Part shown: one piece after another, positions 14,863-24,055 of the stretch
Numbering within the stretch: position 1 is the first letter of the stretch
How the letters are laid out: the number at the start of each line of letters is the position of its first letter
NCBI RefSeq assembly: GCF_017795745.1
Contig: NZ_CP059067.1
Span: 5,270,001 to 5,334,000 of the forward strand
Direction: 5' to 3'
Source of the DNA: Rhizobacter sp. AJA081-3
Lineage (GTDB): Bacteria > Pseudomonadota > Gammaproteobacteria > Burkholderiales > Burkholderiaceae_C
DNA: 64,000 bases
Notes under the pieces: model-generated
The model's input: the letters and a program-made list of their open reading frames with translations, nothing else
The model's database searches: none
Told to the model about the DNA's origin: nothing
Position numbers and translations under genes: made by a program

Positions 14863-14891
14863 TTGTGGGGCTTTGCCGCGTGGGATAGCAT
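14863..14891 (+). promoter_or_regulatory. Possible promoter of the first DUF6502 gene
   Basis: TTGTGG (14863-14868) and TAGCAT (14886-14891) are 17 bases apart. Both elements are weak, but the -10 lies inside the inverted repeat at 14881-14895, the same layout as at the second DUF6502 gene. Confidence 0.35.
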
Positions 14892-14895
14892 CCCA
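14881..14895. promoter_or_regulatory. TGGGAT-N3-ATCCCA inverted repeat (first DUF6502 gene)
   Basis: A perfect 6+3+6 palindrome 36 bases before the ATG at 14932. The outer five bases of each arm, TGGGA and TCCCA, are shared with the sites at 14691, 22567 and 25586. It is a likely operator for autoregulation. Confidence 0.6.
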
Positions 14896-14931
14896 TTGCC
14901 CTTTCCACCTACCGGCCGCCATCGCCCGCGC

Positions 14932-15864
14932 ATGAAGCGAACCAGACCGGCCGGCGCCGACAGCCCCTCGGTGTCCGCCGTCCCTAGCGAGGAACATGCC
15001 GCGCTTGCCCTGCGCGAGGCCGCGGCCTTGCTGGCGCCCGTGGTGCGCTGGCTGCTGCGCAACGGCGTGTCGTACAACGCGCTGGCCAACCAGCTCAAGC
15101 CGGTGTTCGTGGACGCCGCGCGCGCCGAACTCGAACGCGGCGGCGTGCAGCCCACGGGGTCGGCGCTGAGCGTGCTGTCGGGCGTGCACCGCAAGGACGT
15201 GCGCACGATCACCGAGGCGCCGCGCGGTGCGGCGCCGGTGGCGCACCGCGGCGTGCCGCTGGCTTCGCAGGTGTTCACGCGCTGGATGACGGCGCGCCGC
15301 TACCGCACCCGCGACGGCGCGCCGCGCGCGCTGCCGCGCAGCGGCGCCGGCATCACCTTCGAGAGCCTGTCGCGCGAGTTGTCGCTGGACGTGCATCCAC
15401 GCACGGTGATGGACGAACTCCTGCGCCTCGGCCTGGTCACGCTCGAGGACGACTTGCTGGTGCCGGCGAGCACCACTTTCGTGCCCAGCCGCCGGCTCGA
15501 CGAGCTGACCGCGCTGTTTTCGGCCAACGCGGGCGATCACATCGCCGCCGCCGTTCACAACCTGACGCTCGATGCACCCCGTTACCTCGAGCAGAGCGTC
15601 TTCGCCGATGGTCTGGGCGCCGACTCGGTGGCAACGCTGCATGAACACGCCCGGGCGGCATGGAGCGACGCCTTCGCGATGATGGTCAAGCAAGCCCGCA
15701 AACACGTGGCGGCCGACGCCGATGTCCCCGACGCCGAGCGGCAACGCATGCGCTTCGGCGTCTACTTCTACAGTGAGCCGACGGCGCCAACGCCTCGGCC
15801 CGGCAAGCCGGCAGGCACGCCCGCGCCGCGTGTTCCGCGCCCGCGCGGCAGGAGAACCCCATGA
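14932..15864 (+). CDS. DUF6502 family protein, putative DNA-binding regulator (copy 1)
   Basis: A 310-residue soluble protein that matches DUF6502 in layout. An N-terminal helical region (about 28-70) is followed by a helix-turn-helix-like element SALSVLSGVHRKDVR (about 77-91), then a second winged-helix-like stretch FESLSRELSLDVHPRTVMDELLRLGLV, and a Pro/Arg-rich tail. The RKDV element is shared with the second copy (ASILTGLTRKDVQ). No function is established for the family; a role as regulator is inferred from the helix-turn-helix resemblance and from the inverted repeat in its own promoter. It ends in an ATGA overlap with the DUF5666 gene, so the pair is co-translated. It is divergent from the haem operon, a usual arrangement for a local regulator. 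Confidence 0.75.
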   Translation: MKRTRPAGADSPSVSAVPSEEHAALALREAAALLAPVVRWLLRNGVSYNALANQLKPVFVDAARAELERGGVQPTGSALSVLSGVHRKDVRTITEAPRGAAPVAHRGVPLASQVFTRWMTARRYRTRDGAPRALPRSGAGITFESLSRELSLDVHPRTVMDELLRLGLVTLEDDLLVPASTTFVPSRRLDELTALFSANAGDHIAAAVHNLTLDAPRYLEQSVFADGLGADSVATLHEHARAAWSDAFAMMVKQARKHVAADADVPDAERQRMRFGVYFYSEPTAPTPRPGKPAGTPAPRVPRPRGRRTP

Positions 15865-17303
15865 GATCCAGGAGCCTGGCCGCGTGGGCGGCGGCGTGGT
15901 GTGCGGCGCTCGGCCTCGCCGTGATGCAGGGCTGCGGCGGTGGAGTCGGCTCGGGCGGCACCGGCATGAGCGAGGGCGTGGCGCAAGGCACGGTGAACGG
16001 CTTCGGCAGCGTGATCGTCGACGGCGATCGTTTCGACGACAGCCGTGTTCCCACGCTCGTGGAGAACGAACCCGGTGTGCTGACGCAGACCGAGACCCGC
16101 CTGGGCGAGCGGGTCGAACTGGAGTACGACACGTCGGGCGTGGCGCGCCGGCTGATGGTGCGATCAGCGCTGGTAGGCGCCGTGGAGGCGGTTGCCGCCC
16201 CCGTGGGCTTCACGGTGCTCGGGCAGCCGGTGGTGGTCAATGCCGATGCACGACGTGGGCCAGTCACCCAGTACGCCGGCGGCTACGCTGGCATCGGCTC
16301 CGTGCAGGCCGGGGAGGCGGTCGAAGTGCACGGCTTCGTCGTGCGCGGGGCCTCGGGCTTCTCGATCCAGGCCACGCGGGTGAAGAAGCGCGCGGCGCTG
16401 CCGGCTTACCTCAAGGTCACCGGGCTGGCCAGCGAAGTGGGCCCGGCGGAGTTTCGCCTGGGCGCGCTCGTCGTCGGCACGGCCACGGCCACGGTCCTGC
16501 CCGAGGGGCGGTCGCTCGTGGACGGGCAACTCGTCTCGGTGCTCGCCGCGGCGCAGACGCTGCAGCCGGCCCAGGGCGCCGCGCCGGCGCGGCTCCGCGC
16601 GGCGCAGGTCCGCATCCGCAGCCTGGGAGACGTGGGCAGCGAGGTTTACGTCAGCGGCGTGATCTCGGCGTTCGATCGGCTGAGCTTCAGCTTCGATCTC
16701 GACGGCACGCGCGTCAGCTACGCCGGCGCGCTGGTGTCGCCTTCCGGCAGCGTGCTGCTTGACGGCCTGTATGTCCAGGTGCGGGGCATGGTGACGGACG
16801 ACGGCGTGATCCGCGCCACCGGGGTGAAGTTGCGCGACGGGCGCAACGAGGCCGAGGCCGAGCTCAAGGGCACCGTCGATGCCTACGACGCCGTCACGAA
16901 GCGCTTCGTCGTGCGCGGTGTGAGCGTCGACGCCAGCCGGGCCGAGATCGAGGAATGCCCGGGCGGCGCGCTCGCCGACGGCCTGTACGTCAGCGTCGAG
17001 GGTTCACTCGACGCCACCACGGTGATCGCGAAGTCAGTGCACTGCGAAGGCGAGACGGACCAAGCCACCGTCGAGCGCAAAGGCGTGGCCGAGTCCGTCG
17101 ACGCGGCGGCGCAGGTCTTCATGCTGCGGCCCGACACGGGCACGCCTCTGACCGTGCGCTGGACGGCCAGCACCTATCTCAAGAACGTCACGGCGGACAC
17201 GCTGGCCGGCCAGCGCGTCGAGGTCGAAGGCAAGCTGGTCGACGGCGTGTTGGTAGCGCAGAAGGTCAGCGTCGAGGGCGAGGACGAAGAAGGCGACGAC
17301 TGA
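15861..17303 (+). CDS. DUF5666 repeat protein, probable lipoprotein (copy 1)
   Basis: A 480-residue exported protein. A signal segment ends in MQGC, a plausible but imperfect lipobox, followed by a Gly-rich stretch (GGGVGSGGTGMSEG). The rest consists of six or more beta-rich units of about 60-70 residues, each with the pattern GxVxxxxxxxxFxVxGxxVxV...A, typical of DUF5666, a small beta-barrel (OB-like) fold. The C-terminus is acidic (GEDEEGDD). It starts within the stop of the DUF6502 gene (ATGA), after GGAGAA at 15851-15856. The same gene pair recurs at 20314-22564. The molecular role is unknown; an envelope binding or scaffold protein is the most that can be said. Confidence 0.75.
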   Translation: MRSRSLAAWAAAWCAALGLAVMQGCGGGVGSGGTGMSEGVAQGTVNGFGSVIVDGDRFDDSRVPTLVENEPGVLTQTETRLGERVELEYDTSGVARRLMVRSALVGAVEAVAAPVGFTVLGQPVVVNADARRGPVTQYAGGYAGIGSVQAGEAVEVHGFVVRGASGFSIQATRVKKRAALPAYLKVTGLASEVGPAEFRLGALVVGTATATVLPEGRSLVDGQLVSVLAAAQTLQPAQGAAPARLRAAQVRIRSLGDVGSEVYVSGVISAFDRLSFSFDLDGTRVSYAGALVSPSGSVLLDGLYVQVRGMVTDDGVIRATGVKLRDGRNEAEAELKGTVDAYDAVTKRFVVRGVSVDASRAEIEECPGGALADGLYVSVEGSLDATTVIAKSVHCEGETDQATVERKGVAESVDAAAQVFMLRPDTGTPLTVRWTASTYLKNVTADTLAGQRVEVEGKLVDGVLVAQKVSVEGEDEEGDD

Positions 17304-17425
17304 GCGCGAAGCGCGAAGAAGTGCCGGGAATCCGGGGGTTCTCTCGCGAGCGCCTTGACTGCCGGTGGTGATCTAATTCGGCGGACACCTCCGTCCTGCC
17401 GCATCGCACCGAGCACGCGCCGTCC

Positions 17426-18298
17426 ATGCCCGTCGTTGCCGTCGTCAATCGCAAGGGTGGCAGCGGCAAGACCACGCTGGCCACGCACCTCGCCGCCTGG
17501 TTCGCCAACGGCGGGCATGCCGCGATGCTCGGCGATGTCGATTTCCAGGGCTCGGCGCAGGCCTGGCTCAGGCGCCGCGCGGGCCAGGAGGCCGTGCGCG
17601 GCAAGCCCATCGTCGGCTGGTCCGCCGACCCACGCAACGTCTTGCGGCCGCCGGCCGGCGTCACCCATGTGGTGCTCGACACACCCGGTGGGTTGCGCGG
17701 CCTGGACCTCGCCAAGGTGGTGATGACTGCCGACGCGATCCTCCTTCCGGTGTGCCATTCGGTGTTCGACCGCGACTCCGCGGCCGACTGCTACGCCGAA
17801 CTCAAGGCGCTGCCGCGCGTGGCCAGCGGCCGCTGCAAGGTGGCCGCCGTGGGCATGCGGCTCGATGCACGCACGCGCGCCGAAGACGTGCTGCGCCAGT
17901 GGGCCGACGGCATCGGCCTGCCCTTTATCGGCGTGATTCGCGAGACGCAGGGCTACGTGCGCTGCGTGGAGCAGGGGCTGTCGTTATTCGACATGCCGCC
18001 GTCCAAGGTCCAATCGGACCTGGACCAGTGGAAACCCATCTTCGAATGGCTGGATCCGGTGCTCAAGCCGGTTCCGGCGACCGCCAGCGCCGCGGCGCCC
18101 GTGCAGCGGGTGATGCCGGCGCCAGCCCCGACGACAGTTCCCGCGCCCCGCCCGCCGCCCGTGTCTCGGCCGGCGGTGGTGGTGCAGGTCCCGGCCGACG
18201 TGCTGGAGGGCCCGCCTCGGCGCGAGGGGCTGGCGTCCTGGCTCGGCTCCTGGCTCGATCTGCTTCCGCTGCGCCGGTTGCGCCACCGCAACCTGTAG
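17426..18298 (+). CDS. ParA-family ATPase (orphan)
   Basis: A 290-residue protein with a deviant Walker A box KGGSGKTT (residues 10-17), a Walker A' aspartate (LGDVDFQGSA) and the switch II/Walker B region (VVLDTPGG). These place it in the ParA/MinD superfamily, which positions DNA or protein cargo through ATP-driven dimerisation. Residues 215-265 are a Pro/Ala/Val-rich linker, followed by an amphipathic basic tail (WLGSWLDLLPLRRLRHRNL) that could touch membrane or DNA. No parB gene or parS-like site is next to it, so it is an orphan that may position a protein complex rather than a chromosome. It converges with the protease gene at 18314. Confidence 0.85.
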   Translation: MPVVAVVNRKGGSGKTTLATHLAAWFANGGHAAMLGDVDFQGSAQAWLRRRAGQEAVRGKPIVGWSADPRNVLRPPAGVTHVVLDTPGGLRGLDLAKVVMTADAILLPVCHSVFDRDSAADCYAELKALPRVASGRCKVAAVGMRLDARTRAEDVLRQWADGIGLPFIGVIRETQGYVRCVEQGLSLFDMPPSKVQSDLDQWKPIFEWLDPVLKPVPATASAAAPVQRVMPAPAPTTVPAPRPPPVSRPAVVVQVPADVLEGPPRREGLASWLGSWLDLLPLRRLRHRNL

Positions 18299-18313
18299 CC
18301 GGGGCGGCCGCGT

Positions 18314-19063
18314 TCAGCGCGGCGCGCCGTCCTTCGCGGTGAGCGTCAGCAGGATGTCCGCATACCAGGCGCAGTTCAGGCCGAGCGATTCGTCGGCCAG
18401 CAGGTCGCGATCGCCCATGTCCATGCGCGCCGAGTGCACGCCCAGCAGCTTCCAGGGCAGCTTCTGGCGATCGCCGGCGGTCGGGCTGCCCACGCGCAGC
18501 AGCACCGGCGAGCCGCTCGTGCCGCGGTGCGTGCGTGCGTCGGTGAGGAAGAAGCCCTGGCCCTGGAAACGCAGTCCGAACGACGAGGCGACGATCGCCT
18601 GGCGCACCACCGGCAGGTGATGCAGCGTGTCGTGGAAGCCCAGCGGAAAGCCCACCACCACCAGCGACATGCCGACCTCCACGGCCTCCAGGTCGGCCTG
18701 CAGGTGGCTGCTGTCGAAGGCGCGGTACACGGCATTGGCAGGCAGCGCAGCACGATCGAGTTCGATCACCGCCACGTCGATCTCGCCTTGCGAGTCGCTT
18801 CCCTGGCGCCACAGGCTGCGGCCGTCGCGGTACAGCGGAATCGACCAGCGAAGCGATTCGGTCAGGCGTTTCGCATCGGTGTGCAGTTCGATCTCGATGC
18901 GGTCGGGCAGGTGGCCCGTCGGCTCGTCGATCAGCACGTGGCGGCTGGTGACCAGGAACAAGCGCTCGTCGCGCGTGAAGAAGAAGCCGCTGGCGTGCGT
19001 CAGCGCGCCGCTGCCGAGAAAGGTCGACACCTGCGTGGCGGTGAAGAGCACGGCCTCGATCAT
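18314..19063 (-). CDS. Trypsin-like serine protease domain protein
   Basis: A 249-residue protein with a chymotrypsin-fold triad visible in order: histidine in [10 protein letters not shown], aspartate in [11 protein letters not shown] and serine in [11 protein letters not shown]. It lacks the PDZ domain of DegP/HtrA proteases and has no clear signal peptide, so it may be cytoplasmic. The start at 19063 ([11 protein letters not shown]) gives a compact domain; the frame is open further upstream to 19180 but codes for an unlike, Arg/Ser-rich stretch. It sits alone on the minus strand between the ParA-like gene and the cold-shock gene. The substrate is unknown. Confidence 0.8.
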   Translation of the reverse strand: MIEAVLFTATQVSTFLGSGALTHASGFFFTRDERLFLVTSRHVLIDEPTGHLPDRIEIELHTDAKRLTESLRWSIPLYRDGRSLWRQGSDSQGEIDVAVIELDRAALPANAVYRAFDSSHLQADLEAVEVGMSLVVVGFPLGFHDTLHHLPVVRQAIVASSFGLRFQGQGFFLTDARTHRGTSGSPVLLRVGSPTAGDRQKLPWKLLGVHSARMDMGDRDLLADESLGLNCAWYADILLTLTAKDGAPR

Positions 19064-19262
19064 CCGGGGGCATTGTGCCCTCGACGTCCTCGATGCCATC
19101 GAACAGCGTACGATGCGGCCGTGGATCTGCCTGAGACCGCTTCCTGAACTCGTGCCGTGCAACGCGCCCGCGTGCTGCACGATCGATCCCGTCAGTCGCC
19201 TTCTTGCGTGCTTCTGCGCTGCGCCGGCATGTGCCGCGCATCAACCGACGAAAGAGATCGAC

Positions 19263-19481
19263 ATGACGACACAAACAGGCATCGTGAAGTGGTTCGACGA
19301 GGGCAAGGGCTACGGTTTCATCACGCCCGATGACGGCGGCAAGGACCTGTTCGCCCACTTCCGCGAGATCAAGGGTGACGCCGGCTTCAAGACGCTGGTC
19401 GAGCGCCAGCACGTGCAGTTCGAGGTCACGCAGGGCCAGAAGGGCCCGCAGGCATCGAACATCCGATTGACCTCGGTCTAG
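19263..19481 (+). CDS. Cold-shock domain protein
   Basis: A 72-residue single cold-shock domain. RNP1 is intact (KGYGFI). RNP2 reads DLFAHF instead of the usual DVFVHF. Such proteins bind single-stranded RNA or DNA and keep mRNA unfolded. A purine-rich ribosome-binding site (GAAAGAGA) precedes the ATG at 19263. Eleven bases separate its stop from the next small gene, so the two may be co-transcribed. The 199-base gap upstream holds no gene. Confidence 0.93.
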   Translation: MTTQTGIVKWFDEGKGYGFITPDDGGKDLFAHFREIKGDAGFKTLVERQHVQFEVTQGQKGPQASNIRLTSV

Positions 19482-19492
19482 GCGGGCACGCC

Positions 19493-19762
19493 ATGTGGCT
19501 GCTGGTGCAGGTTGCCCGCGGGAGCAAGTACTTCGACCCCGACTCGCGGGTCGACAACCGCGTGCTCATCTGCGACGGCGGCGAATTGACGATCTCGGGG
19601 CGCTCGTCGGGTGACGGCGCCTACCGTTTCGAGGCGCGCCGCGGCACCGAGAACTTCTCGTTTGCCGACTTCAAGGGGCTGGCCGCCGGGGCTTCGCTGG
19701 TCGACGAGTTCAACGCGCTCGCGCAGCGGCTCGACGCCGTGGGCGCACCGTCCAAGGGCTGA
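19493..19762 (+). CDS. Small protein of unknown function
   Basis: An 89-residue protein, MWLLVQVARGSKYFDPDSR at the start, probably soluble with a beta-rich first half and a helical end (LVDEFNALAQRLDAVG). No motif is recognised. It follows the cold-shock gene by 11 bases on the same strand, suggesting one transcript. Codon use and the close spacing support it as a real gene; homology is untested. Confidence 0.55.
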   Translation: MWLLVQVARGSKYFDPDSRVDNRVLICDGGELTISGRSSGDGAYRFEARRGTENFSFADFKGLAAGASLVDEFNALAQRLDAVGAPSKG

Positions 19763-19845
19763 CTCCGCCGCGGCTGGCGCGGCTGCGCAGGGCGGTACAG
19801 AATGCAGCCATGCCGGGCGCGCCCCGGCCGCTGCAGGAGAAGGCC

Positions 19846-20259
19846 ATGAAGAACCGACGCACCCTTGCCCTCATTGCCGTCGCCATTGCCGCGCTCGGCG
19901 CGACATCGGCGCAGGCACATGGCCGGCACGGCCGCGTTTGGGGCGGCGTGAGCATTGGCATCGGCGTGCCCTTCTACTACGGCCCGTACGGCGGGCCGTG
20001 GTATTCCCCCGCGCCGGTTTACGCCGTGCCGCCGCCGGTCGTCTATGCCGATCCGCCCGAACAGAGCGCGCCACCGGCGAAGGCGCTGCCTGAGCCGATC
20101 TTCTATCCGCGCAACGGCCAGAGTGCATCGCAGCTCGAGGCCGACCGTCAGGCCTGCAACCGCTGGGCCACCACGCAGCCCAGCGCGATGGCCGACGCCG
20201 GTGTCTTCCACCGGGCCACGCAGGCCTGCATGGACGCGCAGGGCTACACCTCACGCTGA
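19846..20259 (+). CDS. Small secreted protein with C-terminal EADRxAC domain (copy 1)
   Basis: A 137-residue exported protein. The signal peptide MKNRRTLALIAVAIAALGATSAQA is followed by a Gly/Tyr/Pro-rich linker (GVPFYYGPYGGPWYSP) and a compact C-terminal domain NGQSASQLEADRQACNRWATTQP...VFHRATQACMDAQGY. That domain has two cysteines and is shared with the protein at 41462. The start at 19846 follows GCAGGAGAA; an upstream ATG at 19810 would place the signal sequence internally. It is probably periplasmic or outer-membrane associated. Function unknown. Confidence 0.75.
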   Translation: MKNRRTLALIAVAIAALGATSAQAHGRHGRVWGGVSIGIGVPFYYGPYGGPWYSPAPVYAVPPPVVYADPPEQSAPPAKALPEPIFYPRNGQSASQLEADRQACNRWATTQPSAMADAGVFHRATQACMDAQGYTSR

Positions 20260-20274
20260 GCGGATCCAAAAGAG

Positions 20275-20296
20275 AAGGGCCCCCGCGGGGGCCCTT
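20275..20296. terminator. Bidirectional terminator
   Basis: A perfect 22-base palindrome, AAGGGCCCCCG and its complement, lies between convergent genes ending at 20259 and 20314. It could end transcription from both sides, although the T-run is short (CTT). Confidence 0.6.
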
Positions 20297-20313
20297 CGAA
20301 TGGATTCTCCGAC

Positions 20314-21720
20314 TCAGTTCTCGAGCTGCAGTTCTTCCCAGGTCACGGTACCGGAGGAGAGCCGGCCGCGGGCCTTGATCAGCGTGTTGACCTTGGCTGC
20401 CGCGAAGAACGCGGCCCGCGAGATCTGCGCATCGCTCAGGTCCTGGTAGGACGACACGCTCGTCGTCGACACGGTGATGCCCAGCAGCGTCACGCTGGTC
20501 TCCGGCGTGACCGCCGAGGCCGGCGCCTGCAGTTCGATGCGGTTGTCCGCCGAACGCACTTCCAGCTGCGAGGCGCCCACCGAGCCATTGCTGCCGAGCT
20601 TGCCGCGGATGCGCAGGTGGTTGCCCACTGCGAGCGCGCCGATCGAGCCCACGTTCTTCAGCTCGGTGATCGAGGTCACGTTCACGGTGATGCCCGGCAG
20701 GCCGGTCAGCGTCAGGTTGCCCGTGCCGGCGTTGAAGGTGGCGATGTCGCCTTCGAGCCGGATCGCGTCGCGGAACGACACCTTGGTGGCCGTCAGCACG
20801 CCGCCGGAGATCGAGCCTTCGGCTTCGAGCTTGGTGCCCACCGCGATGTCGCCGAACACGCCGCCTTCGTAGCGGGTGGAGCCTGTCGTCGCGACGACCT
20901 GGTTGCCGATCGTGAAGCCGGACGCCGTCACCGCGGAGACGATGCCTTCGATCTCGGCCTGCGAAATGCTGGTGACCTTCAGTCCGGCCGGCTCGACCTT
21001 GCTCGCCGTCAGCGTGCCGCACACCGGAGCCGCACCGGAACAGGCGGTGCCCTTCACGTCGACCTGGAGGCCGTTCCACGAGCCGGCTGGCATGTCGCCG
21101 ACGGTCGCGCCGGCATACTGCACGGTCAGTGTGCCGACCTGGAAGGTCTGCGCCGCGGTGTTCTGGTTCTTCACCACGCCCTTCACCGCGAACGGCGGGG
21201 TCGGGGCCGTCGTCTTCTTCTCGATGAAGCCGGCGGAGATGAGGCCGTCGCCCGCCACCAGGCCATAGACATTGACGCGGTCGCCCTGCACCGGCACGAC
21301 GTTGTTGTCGAACTTCGTGAGGTTGTCGATCTGCACCGTCTGGCCCATCACGACCATCCGGTTTGCATCAATCACTTGCTCGACGAAGCCCTTGATCGAC
21401 TCGTCAACGGTGATGGTGCTGGCCGTCGCGCCGGAAATGGAGCCGTCCACCTGCACCACCATGCCGACGCGCAGGTCGTTCTGGCTGCCGCCGCCGTTCG
21501 GGTTGTCGTCGGTCTTGAAGGTGGTGTTGCTGGTGCTGTACTCCACACCGTTGACCCACACGCTGCCGAACGCGGTGATGGTCCCGTAAGCCACGCCGGT
21601 ACCGCCGATGCCGCCGCCGCCGGTGCCACCGATGCCGCCCGACGAGCCGCCGCCGCCGCATGCCGCGAGCACGAGGGCCGAGGCCCCCGCGAGCCAGGTC
21701 ACGAGTTTCCTGATGTTCAT
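20314..21720 (-). CDS. DUF5666 repeat lipoprotein (copy 2)
   Basis: A 468-residue lipoprotein. The signal peptide ends in a classic lipobox, LVLAAC, followed by a Gly/Ser-rich tether (GGGGSSGGIGGTGGGG). The body is a chain of beta-rich units of about 60-70 residues (for example AYGTITAFGSVWVNGVEYS) as in DUF5666, matching the protein at 15861 in layout. It lies one base after the DUF6502 gene at 21722 (stop-C-ATG), so translation is probably coupled. It should be anchored in the outer or inner membrane facing the periplasm. The binding partner is unknown. Confidence 0.8.
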   Translation of the reverse strand: MNIRKLVTWLAGASALVLAACGGGGSSGGIGGTGGGGIGGTGVAYGTITAFGSVWVNGVEYSTSNTTFKTDDNPNGGGSQNDLRVGMVVQVDGSISGATASTITVDESIKGFVEQVIDANRMVVMGQTVQIDNLTKFDNNVVPVQGDRVNVYGLVAGDGLISAGFIEKKTTAPTPPFAVKGVVKNQNTAAQTFQVGTLTVQYAGATVGDMPAGSWNGLQVDVKGTACSGAAPVCGTLTASKVEPAGLKVTSISQAEIEGIVSAVTASGFTIGNQVVATTGSTRYEGGVFGDIAVGTKLEAEGSISGGVLTATKVSFRDAIRLEGDIATFNAGTGNLTLTGLPGITVNVTSITELKNVGSIGALAVGNHLRIRGKLGSNGSVGASQLEVRSADNRIELQAPASAVTPETSVTLLGITVSTTSVSSYQDLSDAQISRAAFFAAAKVNTLIKARGRLSSGTVTWEELQLEN

Positions 21721-21721
21721 G

Positions 21722-22564
21722 TCAATCTTCCTTCCTGTGAGCGGGAACCATCGGTTCCTCGAAGTAATAGATGCCCATGCCCACGCGCATCGCGGGCTGG
21801 GAGCTGTGGTCGGTCTTGTCGCTCTTCTCGTGTACGGCGAGCCAGCGATCAAATTTCTCGAGAAGTTCCTGCGCCTGCGCGGAACTCAGCTTGCGGAAGG
21901 CAGGCAGCTCCGAGGCGGGGTAGTCCGTGTACATGACCTTGCGCTGGAAACGCGGGTCGGTGTCGGCGTGCTGGAGGTTGTGGTCGATCGTCGAGATCAG
22001 GTCGGCCACGTCGCTGCCGAGGATGCCGAGTTTCTCGGTCTCCCCGCTGCGCGGCACGTAGCCCGACGTGACCAGCTCGAGCTTCTGGTCGTCGCGCTGG
22101 CGCACCGAGCCGACGCGCAGCAATTCGTCCAGCACCGCCCGCGCGGGCATGTCGCCGCTGTAGCGGCGCACCAGCACGGCAAAGCTCTGCGAACCCTCGA
22201 GCGGGTCCAGCGCCAGTGGCGTGCCCTTGTCGTCGTGGAACTCGGCGTCCCGAGCCCAGCCGGTCAGAACGCGTGCGGCGCGGTTGTAGCCCTCGTCGCT
22301 GGCGGCCCGCTCGGGCGCCGTGTCGGCGACCAGGCGCTGCACGTCCTTGCGGGTCAATCCGGTGAGGATGGACGCGCGGGACAGCGTAGGCTTCTTGCCG
22401 GGGATGCCGAAGTCGTCCAGCGCCACCTGCACGTAGGTGTGCTTGGCCAGCTCCTCGAAGGCGGCGAACGGCACGTGGTGGCGCAGCAGCAGTCGGCACA
22501 GGGGCCTCAGCAGCTTGAGCACCGCGGCGTTCACGGCGATGTGGATTCGGTTTTCGGCGTCCAT
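21722..22564 (-). CDS. DUF6502 family protein, putative DNA-binding regulator (copy 2)
   Basis: A 280-residue soluble protein, paralogous in layout to the one at 14932. An N-terminal helical region (LKLLRPLCRLLLRHHVPFAAF) is followed by a helix-turn-helix-like element SRASILTGLTRKDVQ (about 62-76), then ARAVLDELLRVGSV and a C-terminal helical part ending MRVGMGIYYFEEP; copy 1 ends with MRFGVYFYSEP. The ATG at 22564 lies only seven bases after a good -10 element, so the mRNA is probably leaderless; the longer frame to 22600 starts inside the -35 region and cannot be right if that promoter is used. The inverted repeat over the -10 suggests autorepression. Function otherwise unknown. Confidence 0.75.
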   Translation of the reverse strand: MDAENRIHIAVNAAVLKLLRPLCRLLLRHHVPFAAFEELAKHTYVQVALDDFGIPGKKPTLSRASILTGLTRKDVQRLVADTAPERAASDEGYNRAARVLTGWARDAEFHDDKGTPLALDPLEGSQSFAVLVRRYSGDMPARAVLDELLRVGSVRQRDDQKLELVTSGYVPRSGETEKLGILGSDVADLISTIDHNLQHADTDPRFQRKVMYTDYPASELPAFRKLSSAQAQELLEKFDRWLAVHEKSDKTDHSSQPAMRVGMGIYYFEEPMVPAHRKED

Positions 22565-22566
22565 GT

Positions 22567-22584
22567 TTGGGATTATTTTCCCAA
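22567..22584. promoter_or_regulatory. TTGGGA-N6-TCCCAA inverted repeat (second DUF6502 gene)
   Basis: A perfect 6+6+6 palindrome covering the -10 element of the DUF6502 promoter. The same arms and spacer length occur at 25586-25603 in front of the polysaccharide operon. Confidence 0.65.
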
Positions 22585-22600
22585 GTTGTGGGGTCGTCAA
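22572..22600 (-). promoter_or_regulatory. Sigma-70 promoter of the second DUF6502 gene
   Basis: On the minus strand, TTGACG (22600-22595) and AATAAT (22577-22572) are 17 bases apart, close to consensus. The first base of the ATG at 22564 is at the expected transcription start, implying a leaderless message. Confidence 0.65.
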
Positions 22601-22624
22601 GCTTTTTCTCTCAACAGATTCGCA

Positions 22625-24040
<1,416 letters not shown>

Positions 24041-24055
24041 GGATCGGTTCCCGGT

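Noticed and set aside
22565-22600. Upstream start for the second DUF6502 gene (ATG at 22600)
   Set aside because: That start lies in the -35 element of a good promoter, and the extra residues encode the palindrome; copy 1 has no matching extension.
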